Below, piece by piece: positions 35,103 through 47,740 of a DNA stretch of 64,000 bases. The translations under genes and the position numbers were made by a program. This stretch comes from Lactuca virosa (lineage: Eukaryota; Streptophyta; Magnoliopsida; Asterales; Asteraceae), in assembly GCA_928212115.1 (NCBI GenBank), contig CAKMRJ010005634.1, positions 253,478,527 through 253,542,526 of the forward strand, read 5' to 3'. The notes beneath the pieces were generated by a model. That model worked only from the letters and a program-made list of their open reading frames with translations, ran no database searches and was not told the origin of the DNA. Positions within the stretch are counted from its first letter, which is position 1, and every line of letters starts with the position of its first letter.

Positions 35103-36086
35103 AGTGAGTATTCACGACTCCCCTATTTTCGGTTTTTAAATGTTTTGGGGTGGAAAAGCATGTCCTAAACTTTTTATGTTCGTTGTATTTATTTTGAATC
35201 GTATGAAACTTGGTTGCTATATTTTGTATGTATGTGTATGTTACTTTAATTCATGAGGACTGTATCGCGGTTAAGTCCCTGGAATCTCTAGACACAACTC
35301 ATTAACTCTTTTGAGCCTATGGTTTTATGGATAGCGCTATCAGGAGGTAGACAACTCCTCACTCGCACGATTCGCTTGAGTGAATTTTACCATTTTATAC
35401 ACTATGTTTGCGATACACATAGTAGTGAATAGGGCACGATTCGGTCATTAGGCTTGGGTTGTGAACTCATGAATGGAAACATGATGCACATACGAATCTT
35501 TATGCACACATGAAACTTGTATTCTCATGTTAGCAACGACACTTGTATACTTATTTTAGCAATGAAACTTGTATACTTATTTTAGCAACGAAACTTTTAT
35601 GCTTATTATAGCAACGAACTTTGTTTCTCATTATAGCAACGAACTTTTATTACTGAAAACTTATATACTTGTTTTAGCAATGAAATTCTTTTCTCCTTGT
35701 AACAACGAATATTATTTCAAATCTTGAAAACTCATTTTAGCAATATACTTTTATTTATGGAAACTTTTATCAAAACTTTTATTTCGATTCTTGAAACCAA
35801 TATTATATTTAATCTGTGAGTACTTACCAACTATTTTTATAGTTGACGCTCGTTTTACATGCTTTTTCAGGAATCATCTAGTAAGAGGCACGTAGAGACA
35901 CATCACTTTCAGGAGCATTCGCATGTGTTGTATTTCAATTTACATTGTAATTCTTTTAAAAGTTGTTCAATTCTATTGTAAATTTGTAATGATTTTTAAT
36001 ACTATGGTTGGTGTTGTATTTTAACTTTTGCTATGAAACCCTTTGTACTGCCACACCCCGTGTTTCCGCTTTAGTCGGGTGTGACA
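35103..36086 (+). repeat. Element G 3' LTR, 5'-truncated
   Basis: It starts abruptly at GTGAGTATTCACG, matching 32004 of the left LTR, and runs to GGGTGTGACA. It contains a region with repeated TTTTAGCAACGAAACTTTTAT-like phrases (35520-35760) that is missing from the left LTR. Confidence 0.85.
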
Positions 36087-36336
36087 GTTTTACTATGTTT
36101 TGGGGGAGGATACAAGTTCCTTATGTTCTAGATCTATGTATTTGTGCATGTTTATATGTGTTTTCTATGTTATGTGTTTTGATTTTGTGATGAAACTCCA
36201 TAAATCTCGAAAACTCTAACAAAAACTTGATGATATTTGTGAACTAAACCACTTTATATAACTTACCTTGAAGATGAAAGTATTATACATGTTAAAGATG
36301 TTGAAAGACTAAACTAGATCTTGTAAAGGGACCATT
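36087..36336 (+). repeat. Element C 3' LTR, segment 2
   Basis: The LTR resumes after G (TSD 36087-36091) and ends at the insertion of H (TSD CCATT 36332-36336). It matches 9905-10150. The ORF at 36008-36190 straddles the join and is spurious. Confidence 0.92.
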
Positions 36337-39134
36337 TGTCACACTCCAAAACCAGGAACGGCGGAAACGTTCGGGGGCGGAGGACGTCATGTACAGTATC
36401 ACAACAATGCAAAGTAGTAAACAAGCAACAACACCATCCATTGCATTAATAATATAATTTTAATACAAGTGTGTTCTGTCAAGTTATATAGTCACCAAAA
36501 ATATAAATCAAAATGAAAGATGAGTCTTGAACGAGCTCCATCTTCTCTAAACCCTGCATCGGTACCTGTCTACTGGTGACCTGAAGATACAAGTTATTTT
36601 GAAAGAAAGTATCATCTTTAAAGCTGGTGAGATCATAAGTATATTAGTGTTTGTATTTGTATGAAAGTGCTTGTAAGTATGTGATGTGTAAGTTTGTAAA
36701 AGTTTATGAATGTTTGAATAAGGTTTGAATCTCCTAGAAAACCATATGTTTCCTACTAATTGTAGCCTTCTACCAAGGCATCTAGTGGTCGTGTGTGTGT
36801 CTCTTGTAAGAGTATGTATTTTCCCAAATCTGACTATCATTTACCAAAAATATAGTTTTTACATTACTGACTATTGTGTGAAGATCACAAAGTGAATGCA
36901 ATGGGAAAAATGAAATAGTACTGTAGTATTGTAATAGGTAACTACTGCTGTACTAACTACCTTAAACCAATTGTAATTTAAAGTACCATGTGATCGGCCT
37001 GTATCCTGCTACTGACTATAGTACGCGACGATGTAAGACGTCGGAAGAAAATGACGTTTGGCACCCGTAGACTTGTAAGTCCCACTGTAGCTAGCAGCAA
37101 TGTGTAGGAAAGTCAATCCAGTATAGATCTATACGCAAACTCACACGCTCCCCAATTAAGGAGATTTTGGATAAATGAACGGTCATGACAGGCAGTGCCA
37201 TGCCTCGTTACGTGGCTCACATAACTGTATAAGTGCACTTGTGAATGTATTGAATGTATTAGCTGTATTATGTGTTCTCTCTCTGCCTAGTATGTTTGTT
37301 CTCTCTGTATGGTATTGTGTGTTCTCTCTCTGTCTAGCATGTATGTTCTTTTGTAAAAAGTATAGTATGTACTAGCTATATTGTATTGTATAGTATGTAC
37401 GAGCTATATTGTAATGTACTAACTGTATTGACTCATGTATGAACTGACTCATTGTATGACTCATTGTTCTAGTAATAGTATTAGTAACTCCCTAAACTAC
37501 ACCTATAGTAGCTTACTAGTAATATGATTTGCATGTATGAACATGTATGTGTGCCTTTGCTACCCAAAGGTTTTGAACTGAATGAAAGAAGGAACTTTTA
37601 TATCTATATACATATACATAATATATAACTAGGATTCAAACGACCTTCAGACAAATAACCGATACCCTAAGTCCACAACCAAACGAGGAACAGGAGGTAA
37701 GGTGAGTTATCTGTTCTAAGTCCTTTCAATCCTACTTATATAACTATATCTATAAAGATATACATTTAACAGAATATAAGTATAAAAGAGTTCAAGTAAA
37801 AGTAATTGACATGTAAAAGGGTTTGATAAAAGTATTTTGATATGAAAAAGGGTTTGTAAAACAGTTTGAAAAGTAAGAAAATCCATTTGTGTGGTAGTTA
37901 TTAATCACATGTGATTGATATAATAACTATAAGAATTCAACTTGTATCCCCCCCACCCCCATAAAAGCATTTAAAAACATTTAAAAGGTTAATTAAGGGG
38001 TATGAACTCACCTGCAGTGAGTGGTTTGGATGAACTGAATGTATAGGATGCTAAGTGTCAAGTGAAGACTTGAACACACCCAAGGATCCTAATTAACATA
38101 TAATAACACATATATGTATTCAATTAGTCATAAAACAACTAATTAACCAAGTTAAGACATCCTAAGACATGTAAAACACTTGATTTAAGTGCTATAACTC
38201 CTAAGGATTGCATCTAAGGGTGGTAGGACCTTGCATTTGAGTTTAGGGTTCAAGGGTAAACTCCTTTGGAGTTTAAGGTTTTGTGACCATAACCCCTTGA
38301 GTTTACGGTCGTAAACCCATGAGTTTACGGCCGTAAACTCATGGTACTTTTACCATGTGGTGTTTTGAAGCTTTACAAGTCAAGGGAAGCATTCCTACTT
38401 CATGTCTAAGCCTTAGGAAGAGATTAGGGCACCATTTCACTCCTTTTGTGGAGTTTACGGTCCTTAGACCATTTCTCTTTGGGGTTACGGTCGTAAACCC
38501 AATTGGTTTATGGTCTTTTTGGTGTTTCAAGTACTAAGCACATCAAGGAAGGGGTCTAGACTAGTTTCCAAGGCTTGGTAAGGGACTAGGGCCACTTTGG
38601 CCCCTTTATTAGGGTTTACGGTCCAAGGTGTTCTTGGACCGTAAACACCTTTGATCTTGTGTTTCTTGGGTGTTTTCTTGATGATTAGAAGTGTAACAAG
38701 TCTTATAATACACTAGGGTAGGAGTACTTACTATGTAGAAGCTTGAAAAGGTGCCAAAAGTCCAAGAACACTAGTGTGTGTTCTTGGTGTTCTTGGTGAA
38801 ACTTGAAGATCTACACAATTGGGATGATTTCACGGATAGAATCATGTTAGATCACTAGATTAAGTAAGATATCAACTTATTAGGGCTAGAAACACTTACT
38901 AAGTTGAAGATCGAGAGGAAACACCTTGTTTAGGCCGTAAACTCCAAACTCTTGGAGTTTTGGGACATTATTGTTCCACAATAAACCCTAGGGCATCCTC
39001 TCTCCTGTTATCTCCAGAAGTACTAGGCTTTAGAACACTCAAACTGACTCTACATAGCTCAAAAGTTAGTAGAAACTGTTTTGACTTCTATTGAATTGAA
39101 TGGATGTACAGAATAGAAATTTCGGGTTGTCACA
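36337..39134 (-). repeat. Element H 3' LTR
   Basis: This is 2,798 bp; it matches 56262-59149 except for a loss of about 108 bp near 38910 that removes the TATA region and one palindrome. It contains GTATAGATCTATAC (37121-37134), hairpin 3 (CGACG/CGTCG, 37026-37043), hairpin 2 (GACTT/AAGTC, 37070-37081), a minus-strand donor-like GCAG/GTGAGTTC (intron side from 38011), and many GTTTACGG..CCGTAAAC motifs. One is a 14-bp stem at 38614-38627 and 38633-38646. Confidence 0.93.
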
Positions 39135-39175
39135 TCATCCCCCCGTTAGAAGGAATTTCGTCCCGAAATTAGAGT
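39135..39175 (-). other. Element H polypurine tract and conserved palindrome
   Basis: On the minus strand AATTTCG-GGA-CGAAATT precedes a purine tract (AACGGGGGGATGA) that abuts the 3' LTR. Confidence 0.8.
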
Positions 39176-39201
39176 TTAAGCAAATAAGTAGTTACAAATA
39201 A

Positions 39202-41477
39202 CTAGGTAAAAAGATGAGGATATTTCAGTTTCATCTGATCCTCTCGCTCCCAAGTGAATTCAGGTCCTCGCTTGGCATTCCAGCGAACCTTCACTATCGG
39301 GATACGGATTTGCTTGGTTTGCTTGACCTCTCGGTCCATGATCTCTACAGGTTCCTCCACGAAGTTGAGGCTCTCGTTGATCTCGATCTCGTCGAGTGGG
39401 ATTACAAGAGTCTCGTCGGACAGACACTTTTGCAAGTTCGAGACGTGGAAAGTAGAATGTACGTTACTGAGTTCGCGTGGTAAGTTAAGTTTGTAAGCTA
39501 CAGGGCCGATTCTTGCGACAATCTCGAAAGGCCCTATGTACCTTGGATTTAGCTTTCCACGCTTTCCAAAGCGTATTAAGCCCTTCCAGGGTGAGACCTT
39601 CAGTAGAACACGGTCACCCACCTAAAATTCCAACGGTTTCCTTCATTTGTCTACGTAGCTTTTCTGCCGGTCTCTAGAGGCTTTCAGTCGTTCACGAATC
39701 TGAACGATCTTCTCTGTCGTTTCCCGTATGATCTCCGGACCCGTGAGAGTGCTGTCAGGAACTCGTCCTTTAGCTAACTGGGTATCACCCACCTCAGCCC
39801 AACACAGAGGGGATCTGCACTTTCGGCCATAGAGGGCTTCAAATGGAGCAACCTTTATGCTCGTGTGATAGCTATTGTTGTAGGAAAATTCGACAAGGGG
39901 TAAATGAGTATCCCATGCTTTCCAAAAGTCTATCACGCAGGCTCGCAACATATCCTCTAAGGTTTGGTTAGTCCTCTCACTTTGTCCGTCGGTCTGTGGA
40001 TGGTAGGCTGTACTCCTGTCCAGCCTAGTTCCTAGGGAACTTTGTAGCGACTGCCAGAACCTAGAAGTGAACCTACTATCTCTGTCCGAGATAATGGATA
40101 TGGGAACACCGTGCAGTCGTACAATCTCCCGTATGTAAGTTCTTGTAAGCTTCTCCATCTTGTCTGTTTCTTTGATAGGCAGGAAGTGTGCGGACTTGGT
40201 CAATCTGTCGACGTTGACCCATATGGTATCAAGTCCACCCGTTGTCTTGGGCAACTTGGTTATGAAATCCATAGTGATCCGCTCCCACTTCCATTCCGGT
40301 ATCTCCGGCTGTTGTAGAAGACCTGAGGGTTTCTGGTATTCGACCTTGACCTTGGCGCAAGTAAGGCATTTACTTACGAAGGTAGCAATCTCTGCTTTCA
40401 TGTTAGGCCACCAGTATAGCTTTTTATGATCCAGATACATCTTATCTGAACCCGGGTGGACGGAATAACGAGTGTTGTGCGCCTCGTTCATGACCAAGTC
40501 TCTGAGACCACCGTGTTTCTGGGTCCAGATCCGATCCATGAGATAATAAGCTCCGCCACCCTTAACCTCCAAGTTCTTATCCATTCCTCTCAGGGATTCA
40601 CTTGCCACATTTTCAGGTTTCAAAGCGTCGAGCTGAGCTGCCTTGATTTGTGTGGATAAGTGTGAATGGATAGTCATAGTCCAAGATTTGACTCTACGAC
40701 CAGAGTATTCTTTCCGACTTAGGGCGTCAACTACTACATTGGCTTTACCCGGATGATAATGAATTTCGCATTCGTAATCACTGAGTAGCTCGACCCACCG
40801 TCGTTGTCTCATGTTGACCTCTTTCTGATCGAATATATGTTGTAGGGATTTTGTGGTCTGTAAAGATAGTGCTTTTTGTACCGTACAGGTAGTGTCTCCA
40901 GATCTTCAGAGCAAACACAACTGCTCCTAGCTCAAGATCGTGTGTGGTGTAGTTGACCTCGTGTGTCTTTAGCTGTCTCGAGGCATAGGCGATGACCTTA
41001 CCTCGCTGCATCAGAACACATCCGAGCCCTTGATTTGACGCATCGCAATAGACAACGAAGTCTTCTATCCCTTCGGGGGAGGGATAGTATTGGTGCGGTA
41101 CACAAGGCTCGCTTGAGCGTTTTTAACGCTCTTTCCTGCTTCTCTTCCCAGTCAAAGGCGACGCCCTTCTCGGTCAGTGTTGTAAGAGGTTTCGCAATGC
41201 GGGAGAAGTTCTGAATGAACCTGCGATAGTAGCCAGCGAGGCCTAGAAATTGAAGAATTTTTGTAGGCGTCTTCGGTGCTGACCAGTTCTCAATGGCTTT
41301 GATTTTGGAAGGGTCCACGTGTATTCCCTCTTTGCTAACCACGTGCCATAAGAATTCGACTCTTCGGATCCAAAATTCGCATTTTGAGAACTTCGCATAG
41401 AGCTTCTCCGATCGCAGTGTTTCTAAGACGAATCGCAGATGTTGACTATGCTCCTCCTTACTACGAGAGTAGATAAG
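39202..41477 (-). pseudogene. Element H pol, second half: end of RT, RNase H, integrase, chromodomain-like tail
   Basis: RT resumes after I at YSRSKEEH. A frameshift near 41085 breaks the join to RNase H, and another near 40850 the region after TDHK. The 40812-39643 frame (389 codons) holds the end of RNase H (DALSRKE) and integrase: HNTRYSVHPG.., CLTC, MDFI, SDRDSRFTS, QSERT. It stops at TGA 39643-39645 and TAG 39622-39624. The last part (39621-39202) ends ..FTWEREDQMKLKYPHLFT. It aligns end to end with B and I. The + strand ORFs here are shadows. Confidence 0.94.
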
Positions 41478-44385
41478 TGTCACACGCCAAAACCGGAATG
41501 GCGGAATCGTTCGAGGGTGGAGGACGTCACGTACAGTATCAGAACAATGCAAAGTAGTAAACAAGCAACAACATTATCCATTGCATTAATAATATAATTT
41601 CATACAAGTGTGTTCTGTCAAGTTATATAGACACCAAAAATAATATACATTCAAAAAAAAGATGAGTCTTGAACGAGCTCCATCTTCTCAAAAACCTGGC
41701 TCCGGTACCTGTCAACTGGCGACCTGAGAATAAAAGTTATTTTGAAAGAGTTTATCAGCTTTAAAGCTGGTGAGATCATAAGTATATTAGTGTCTGTAGT
41801 TGTATGAAAGTGTTTGTAAGTCTGTAATTGTATATGTTTGTAAAAGTTTGTATTTGTTTGAACTCTCCTAGAAAACCCTATGTTTCCTACTAAAAGTAGC
41901 CTTCTACCAAGGCATCTAGTGTCTGTGTGTGTGTCTCTCGTAAGAGTATGTATTTTCCCAAATCTGACTATCCATTATCCAAAAATATAGTTTCTACATT
42001 ATTGTTTATTGTGTGAATATCACAAAGTAAATGTAATGGGAAAATGATATAGTACTGTAGTGTTGTATTAAGTAACTATTGCTGTATTAACTACTTTAAA
42101 CCAATTGTTATTTTAAAGTACCATGTGATCGGCCTGTATCCTGCTACCGACTCAATAGAAAAACGACAATGTAAGATGTCGTAAGAAATGACAATTGGCA
42201 CCCGTACACTTGCAAGTCCCACTGTAGTGAGCAGCAAGGTGTAGGATAGTCAATCCAGTATAGATCTATACACAAACTCATATGCTCCCCAATTAAGGAG
42301 ATTTTGGATACAAAAACGGTCATGGCAGGTGGTGCCATGCCCCGTTTCGTGGCTCACATAAATGTAATAATGTATATGTAATGAATGTGCTAGCTGTATT
42401 GTATGTTCTCCCTCTGTCTAGCTTGTATGTTCTCTCTGTATGGTATTGTTTGTTATCTCTTTCTCTGTATGGTATTGTTTGTTATCTCTTTCTCTGTATG
42501 GTATTGTTTGTTATCTACTCTGTATGGTATTGTTTGATGTATGAACTGACTCTTTGTATGTTTCATTGCTCTAGTAATAGTATCTTCCTAAACTATACCT
42601 ATTATAGTTTACTAGTAATGTTGTTTGTGTATATGAACATGTGTGTATACCTTTGCTACCCAAAGGTATTGAACGGACCTATGGAACTTTTATGTCTATA
42701 TATGTATACATGATATATAACAAATATTTAGACGACATTCGGACGAATAACTGATGCCCTGAGAGCACATCCCAACGAGGAAAAGGAAATAAAGCGAGCT
42801 AGCCGTTCTAAGTCCTTTAAACATTACTTATATAACTATACATATATAGGCATGCATTTGACAATATTTAAAGTATAAAAGAAGTTTTGCGAAACCCTTG
42901 AAAAGTTTAATAACTAAGAAATGATGACATGATGTCAGTTTGTAAAACGATTTGTAAGCAGTTTGTTAAAAGCATTTGGTATGTAAAAGAGTTTGTAAAA
43001 TAGTTTGAAGTAAAACAGTTTGATAACACAGTTTGAAAAGTAAGAAATCCACTTGTTTGGTAGTTATTAATCACATGTGATTGATATAATAACTATAATT
43101 GTTCAACTTGTATTCCCCCCATAAAAGCATTTAAAAACATTTAAAAGGTTAATTAAGGGGGTATGAACTCACCTGTAGTGAGTGGTTTGGATGAACTGAT
43201 GATATAGGATTGCTAGGTGTCAAGTGAAGACTTGTACACACACAATGATCCTAGTTAACATATAATAACACATATATGTATCCAATTAGTCTTTAAACAA
43301 CTAATTAACAAAGTTAAGACATCCTAGGACATCTAAAACACTTTATATAAGTGTTATAAGTGTTAAGGATTGCATCTAAGTGTTGTAGGACATTGCTATT
43401 GAGTTTAGGGTTCAAGGGAACCCCTTACATGGGTTTACGGTTTTATGACCATAACTCATTGAGGTTACGGCCGTAAAGTCATGCTTCTTTGACCATTTGA
43501 TGTTTTGAAGCTCTACAAGTCCTTAGAAGCATTTCCACTTGAAGTATAAGCCTATGGAAGGGATTAGGGCACCATTTCACTCCTAAATGGAGTTTACGGT
43601 CCTTAGACCATTTTCCTTTGGGTTTACGGCCGTAAACCCATATGGTTTATGGTCTTTTGATGTTTTCAAGTGCTAAGCTCATCAAGGAAAGGATCTATGC
43701 TAGTTTCCAAGGCTTAGAAGGGACTAGGGCACACTTTGGTACCCTTAATAGGGTTTACGGTCCAAGAACATCTTGGACCGTAAACACCTTGATCTTCGTG
43801 TTTCTAGGGTGATTTCTTGATATATGGAAGTGTAACAAGCCTTATTATACTCTAGGATAGAAGAACTTACAAGATAGAGGCTTGAAAAGGTGCTAAAAGT
43901 CCAAGAACACTAGTGTGTGTTCTTGGTGTTCTTAGTGAAACTTGAAGATCTAACCTTTTGGAATGATTTCACGGATGGAAGTGTGTTAGAACACTAGATT
44001 AAGTAATATCTCAACTTAAAAGGGGCTAGAAACACTTACAAGTTGAAGATCTTGAAGAAAAAGTCGAAGATACTTGAGAGAGAATTGAGTTTGGATCTTG
44101 AGTTTGTGAAAAATGGTAAATAATGACTAAGTGTCATATATATACCCCCAAATTAGGGTTTACGGCCGTAAACACCCTTGTTTAGGTCGTAAACTCCAAA
44201 CTCTTGGAGTTTTGGAATAATATTGTTGTACAGTATACCCTAGGGCATCCTCTCTCCTGATATCTCCCGAAGTGCTAATCCTAAAATTCTCAAACTTATT
44301 CCAAAAAGCTTGAAATTTAGCGGAAACTGTTCTGACTTCTATTGAATTGAATTGTTGTACAGAATAGAAATTTCAGGTTGTCACA
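41478..44385 (-). repeat. Element I 3' LTR
   Basis: This is 2,908 bp, closely matching 49647-52567. It contains GTATAGATCTATAC (42258-42271), hairpin 3 (ACGACA 42163-42168, TGTCGT 42177-42182) and a tandem stretch of CTCTGTATGGTATTGTTTG units (42434-42536). It also has a 15-bp stem (43753-43767 with 43771-43785) and GTTTACGGCCGTAAAC (44158-44173), which on the minus strand lies 14 bp before TATATATA (44144-44137). Confidence 0.94.
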
Positions 44386-44425
44386 TCATCCCCCCCTTAG
44401 AAGGAATTTCGTCCCGAAATTAGAG
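44386..44425 (-). other. Element I polypurine tract and conserved palindrome
   Basis: On the minus strand AATTTCG-GGA-CGAAATT is followed by a purine run (AAGGGGGGGATGA) beside the 3' LTR. Confidence 0.78.
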
Positions 44426-44452
44426 TTTAAGCAAATAAGTAGTTACAAATAA

Positions 44453-46370
44453 CTAAGTAAAAAGACGAGGATATTTCAGTTTCATCTGATCCTCTCGCTC
44501 CCAAGTGAATTCAGGTCCTCGCTTGGCGTTCCAGCGAACCTTCACTATCGGGATGCGGCTTTGTTTCGTTTGCTTGACCTCCCGGTCCGTGATCTCTACA
44601 GGTTCTTCCACGAAGTTGAGGCTCTCGTTGATCTCGATCTCGTCGAGTGGGATTACAAGAGTCTTGTCGGACAGACACTTTTTCAAGTTCGAGACGTGGA
44701 AGGTAGAATGTACGTTACTGAGTTCGCTCGGTAAGTTAAGTTTGTAAGCTACAGGGCCGATTCATGCGAGAATCTCGAAAGGCCCAATGTACCTTGGATT
44801 TAGCTTTCCACGCTTTCCGAAGCGTATCAAGCCCTTCCAGGGTGAGACCTTTAATAGAACACGGTCGCCCACCTGGAATTCCAATGGTTTCCTTCGTTTA
44901 TCAGCGTAGCTTTTCTGTCGGTCGCTAGAGGCTTTCAATCGTTCACGAATTTGAATGATTTTCTCTGTCGTTTCCTGTATGATCTCCGGACCTGTGAGAG
45001 TGCTTTCAGGAACTCGTCCTGTAGCTAACTGGGTATCACCCACCTCAGCCCAGCATAGAGGGGATCGGCACTTGCGGGCATAGAGGGCCTCGAATGGAGC
45101 AGCCTTTATGCTCGTGTGATAACTGTTGTTGTAGGAAAATTCTACAAGGGGTAAACGAGTATCCCATGCTTTCCCAAAGTCGATCACACAGGCTCACAGC
45201 ATATCTTCCAAGGTTTGGATATTTCTCTCACTTTGTCCGTCTGTCTGAGGATGGTAGGCTGTACTCATATCTAGTCTAGTTCCTAGGGAACTTTGTAGCG
45301 ACTGCTAGAACCTCGAAGTGAACCTACTATCTCTGTCCGAGATAATGGACATGGGAACACCGTGCAGTCGTACAATCTCCCGTATGTAAGTTCTTGTAAG
45401 CTTCTCCATCTTGTCTGTTTCTTTGATAGGCAGGAAGTGTGCGGACTTGGTTAATCTGTCGACGATGACCCATATGGTATCAAGTCCACCCGTTGTCTTG
45501 GGCAACTTGGTTATGAAATCCATAGTGATCTGCTCCCACTTCCATTCCGGTATCTCAGGCTGTTGTAGTAGACCGGAGGGCTTCTGGTATTCGACCTTGA
45601 CCTTGGCGCAAGTAAGGCATTTACTCACGAAGGTAGCAATCTCTGCTTTCATGTTAGGCCACCAGTATAGCTTTTTAAGATCCAGATACATCTTATCTGA
45701 ACCCGGGTGGACGGAATAACGAGTGTTGTGCGCCTCGTTCATGACCAAGTCTCTGAAACCACCAAGTTTCGGGGTCCAGATCCGATCCATGAGATAATAA
45801 GCTCCGCCACCCTTAACCTTCAAGTTCTTATCCATTCCTCTCAGGGATTCACCTGCCACATTTTTAGGTTTCAAAGCGTCAAGCTGAGCCTCCTTAATTT
45901 GTGTGGACAAGTGTGAATGGATAGTCATAGTCAATGATTTGACTCTACGAACAGAATATTCTTTCCGACTTAGGGCGTCAACTACTACATTGGCTTTACC
46001 TGGATGATAACGAATTTCGCATTCGTAGTCACTGAGTATCTCGACCCACCGTCGTTGTCTCATGTTGAGCTCCTTTTGGTCGAATATGTGTTGTAGGCTC
46101 TTGTGGTCTGTAAAGATTGTGCTTTTGGTTCCGTACAAGTAGTGTCTCCAGATCTTCAGAGCAAACACAACTGCTCCTAGCTCAAGATCATGTGTGGGTG
46201 TAGTTGACCTCGTGTGTCTTCAGCTGTCTCGAGGCATAGACGATGACCTTACCTCGCTGCATCAGTACACCTCCGAGCCCTTGATTTGACAGTTCTTGCA
46301 GCTCAGTGGGTGTTAGACTGTAGGGCGATCTGGTTACAGGAGTCGTACTGGGTTCTAAGTTTGCTCGCAT
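44453..46370 (-). pseudogene. Element I fused RT stub, RNase H and integrase
   Basis: The N-terminal edge of RT (TPVTRSPYSLTPTELQEL) is joined directly to RNase H at SNQGLGGVLMQRG. About 860 bp of RT present in B is missing, with a GTC shared at the junction. A frameshift near 46196 precedes 46168-45305, with TDHKSL, DALSRKE and CLTC. Integrase then meets TAG (45305-45307), TGA (45194-45196) and TGA (44762-44764), where H has sense codons (TGG, CGA, CGA). The tail ends FTWEREDQMKLKYPRLFT. It is a dead gene that cannot encode an active polymerase. Confidence 0.92.
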
Positions 46371-47074
46371 GACGATGCGATTACTCGTAGTCCTGGGCAG
46401 TCTCTGTCCTAAAGTTCATAATAGAATTCATACATGGTTCATTAATCACAGTCTCGTGTATACGAGTCGCATATACTTAAGATTGAAAAGGTCGTCGAAT
46501 AAATGATTCTTCTTTAAGCTCCATCCCAACGAGGAAAAGAAGTTAAAGGGGAATCATCAATTCTAAACCTGTAGAACCTTGATTATATACCACCCTTGTG
46601 TATACATTCTTCATCGATAGATTAACCGTAAGAGTCCTTGTATTGAACTTGACGTACTGCACGAGTGGTACATCGGGGAGGTTTGCTGAGGTTTCTTCGG
46701 AAAGGATAAGAAACATGAGGTACTCTACGCATGAGTACTTCGGGGTTTGGAAATGACAGTTTCGCTAGAAAGACGATTTCGGAGAAAAAGATTTACACAC
46801 GAACTGTCATTGCGAGGGTCGAAATGACTCAAGTTATCTGATAGTATCGAACTACTCGAAATAATAAAGGGATTGGATTAGATCCTATAGGCGTTACAGA
46901 CAAAACATAACAGCGCAACTTTTAACAGAGTTACAGTATTATAGATTTACTACAAGACTACTGCTGTGAACTAGGTATACTACAAAAGACAAGTATACGC
47001 AGCACGAGGGTCCCTTTGAATGACGGGATCTCGCAAAAGATAAGAATCGAGTTTCACTAGTTTTAAACAGTTTA
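46371..47074 (-). other. Unrecognised interior segment of element I
   Basis: No protein family is visible between the RT stub and the short gag. On + strand a phrase near 46525 (CCCAACGAGGAAAAGAAG) resembles one in the LTRs of H and I (42770, 50938) and in the leader of I (49106). Part of this segment may therefore be rearranged leader or LTR sequence. Confidence 0.4.
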
Positions 47075-47740
47075 TTAGTCTGTTATAATGAACGCCTTAG
47101 ATATTTTTACGCGGGTCCGGAGTAGTTTCTCCTCTCCTGCGCAGTGATCCTTAGTATCTCCTGTCTGTGCCGAGTTCTTTGTTATTAGGCAATCCTTTTT
47201 GAGGTGTCCTGTCTCGCCGCATTGGTGACATATCTGGCTTGTACTAGCATTGGTGGTGGGGGTGAGGTGTCGAGCCAGAGTTATGTAGACACGGGTGTTT
47301 TCCTTGTTCATCCACTTTGAAACTTTCCTTTTATAGGGTAAAATTTTACCGCCACCATCGTGTGCAGGGCGGGTCCCGATGTCAGGGACATGAGAAATGG
47401 CTCCTGCCGGTGCTGAAATGGCAGGAGTTGCCACTTGTTGCTGTTGCGTGGCAAGTCTTTGGGATCGCTTGCGCTCCTTTCGGGCTTGGCGATTTCGTTT
47501 CTTCTTTTCGGTTTTACGACTTTGCAAGTCTGCGACTGTTATCATTTGCTGGCTTCCCGGATCGATGCAACGATCAAAATTATCAGCTCCCTCGCCAGCC
47601 TTGCTCGTGTGGTTAACGTTGAGGTTTGCAAGGACAGCTGCCACGGCAGCTGATACTGTGGCTTGGAAAGTAGCGGCGTCGATATGAAGGATAGTGGTTT
47701 CGTTGCTCAGCTGGTTATTCCTGGGTGACGAGATGATTCT
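47075..47740 (-). pseudogene. Element I short gag lacking capsid
   Basis: The Gag N-terminus (HIDAATFQATVSAAVAAVLANLN, read in parts, from about 47740) is followed within a few residues by the Lys/Arg-rich linker (SRKTEKKKRNRQARKERKRS) and one zinc knuckle (CHQCGETGHLKKDC). The whole capsid region and the first knuckle are absent. The start codon is not clear. The 189-codon frame 47644-47075 is open. It could be a small nucleic-acid-binding protein, or just a deletion remnant; I favour remnant. Confidence 0.7.

Larger units (their letters stand above)
30902..36086 (+). mobile_element. Element G: non-autonomous LTR element without coding sequence
   Basis: It begins TGTGACAACCG and ends ..GGGTGTGACA, with a perfect TSD GTTTT (30897-30901 and 36087-36091). 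The left LTR is followed by a primer site; the 2.56-kb interior has no recognisable ORF. The right LTR lacks its first 1.1 kb, and the left LTR lacks about 455 bp that the right one has. Length 5,185 bp. It resembles large non-autonomous LTR elements (LARD-like), which depend on proteins of relatives. Confidence 0.88.

Noticed and set aside
36547..36840. 97-aa minus ORF, also at 56472 and 49818
   Set aside because: Lies in LTRs of H and I; changes between copies break it and there is no protein motif. Conservation is explained by the LTR.
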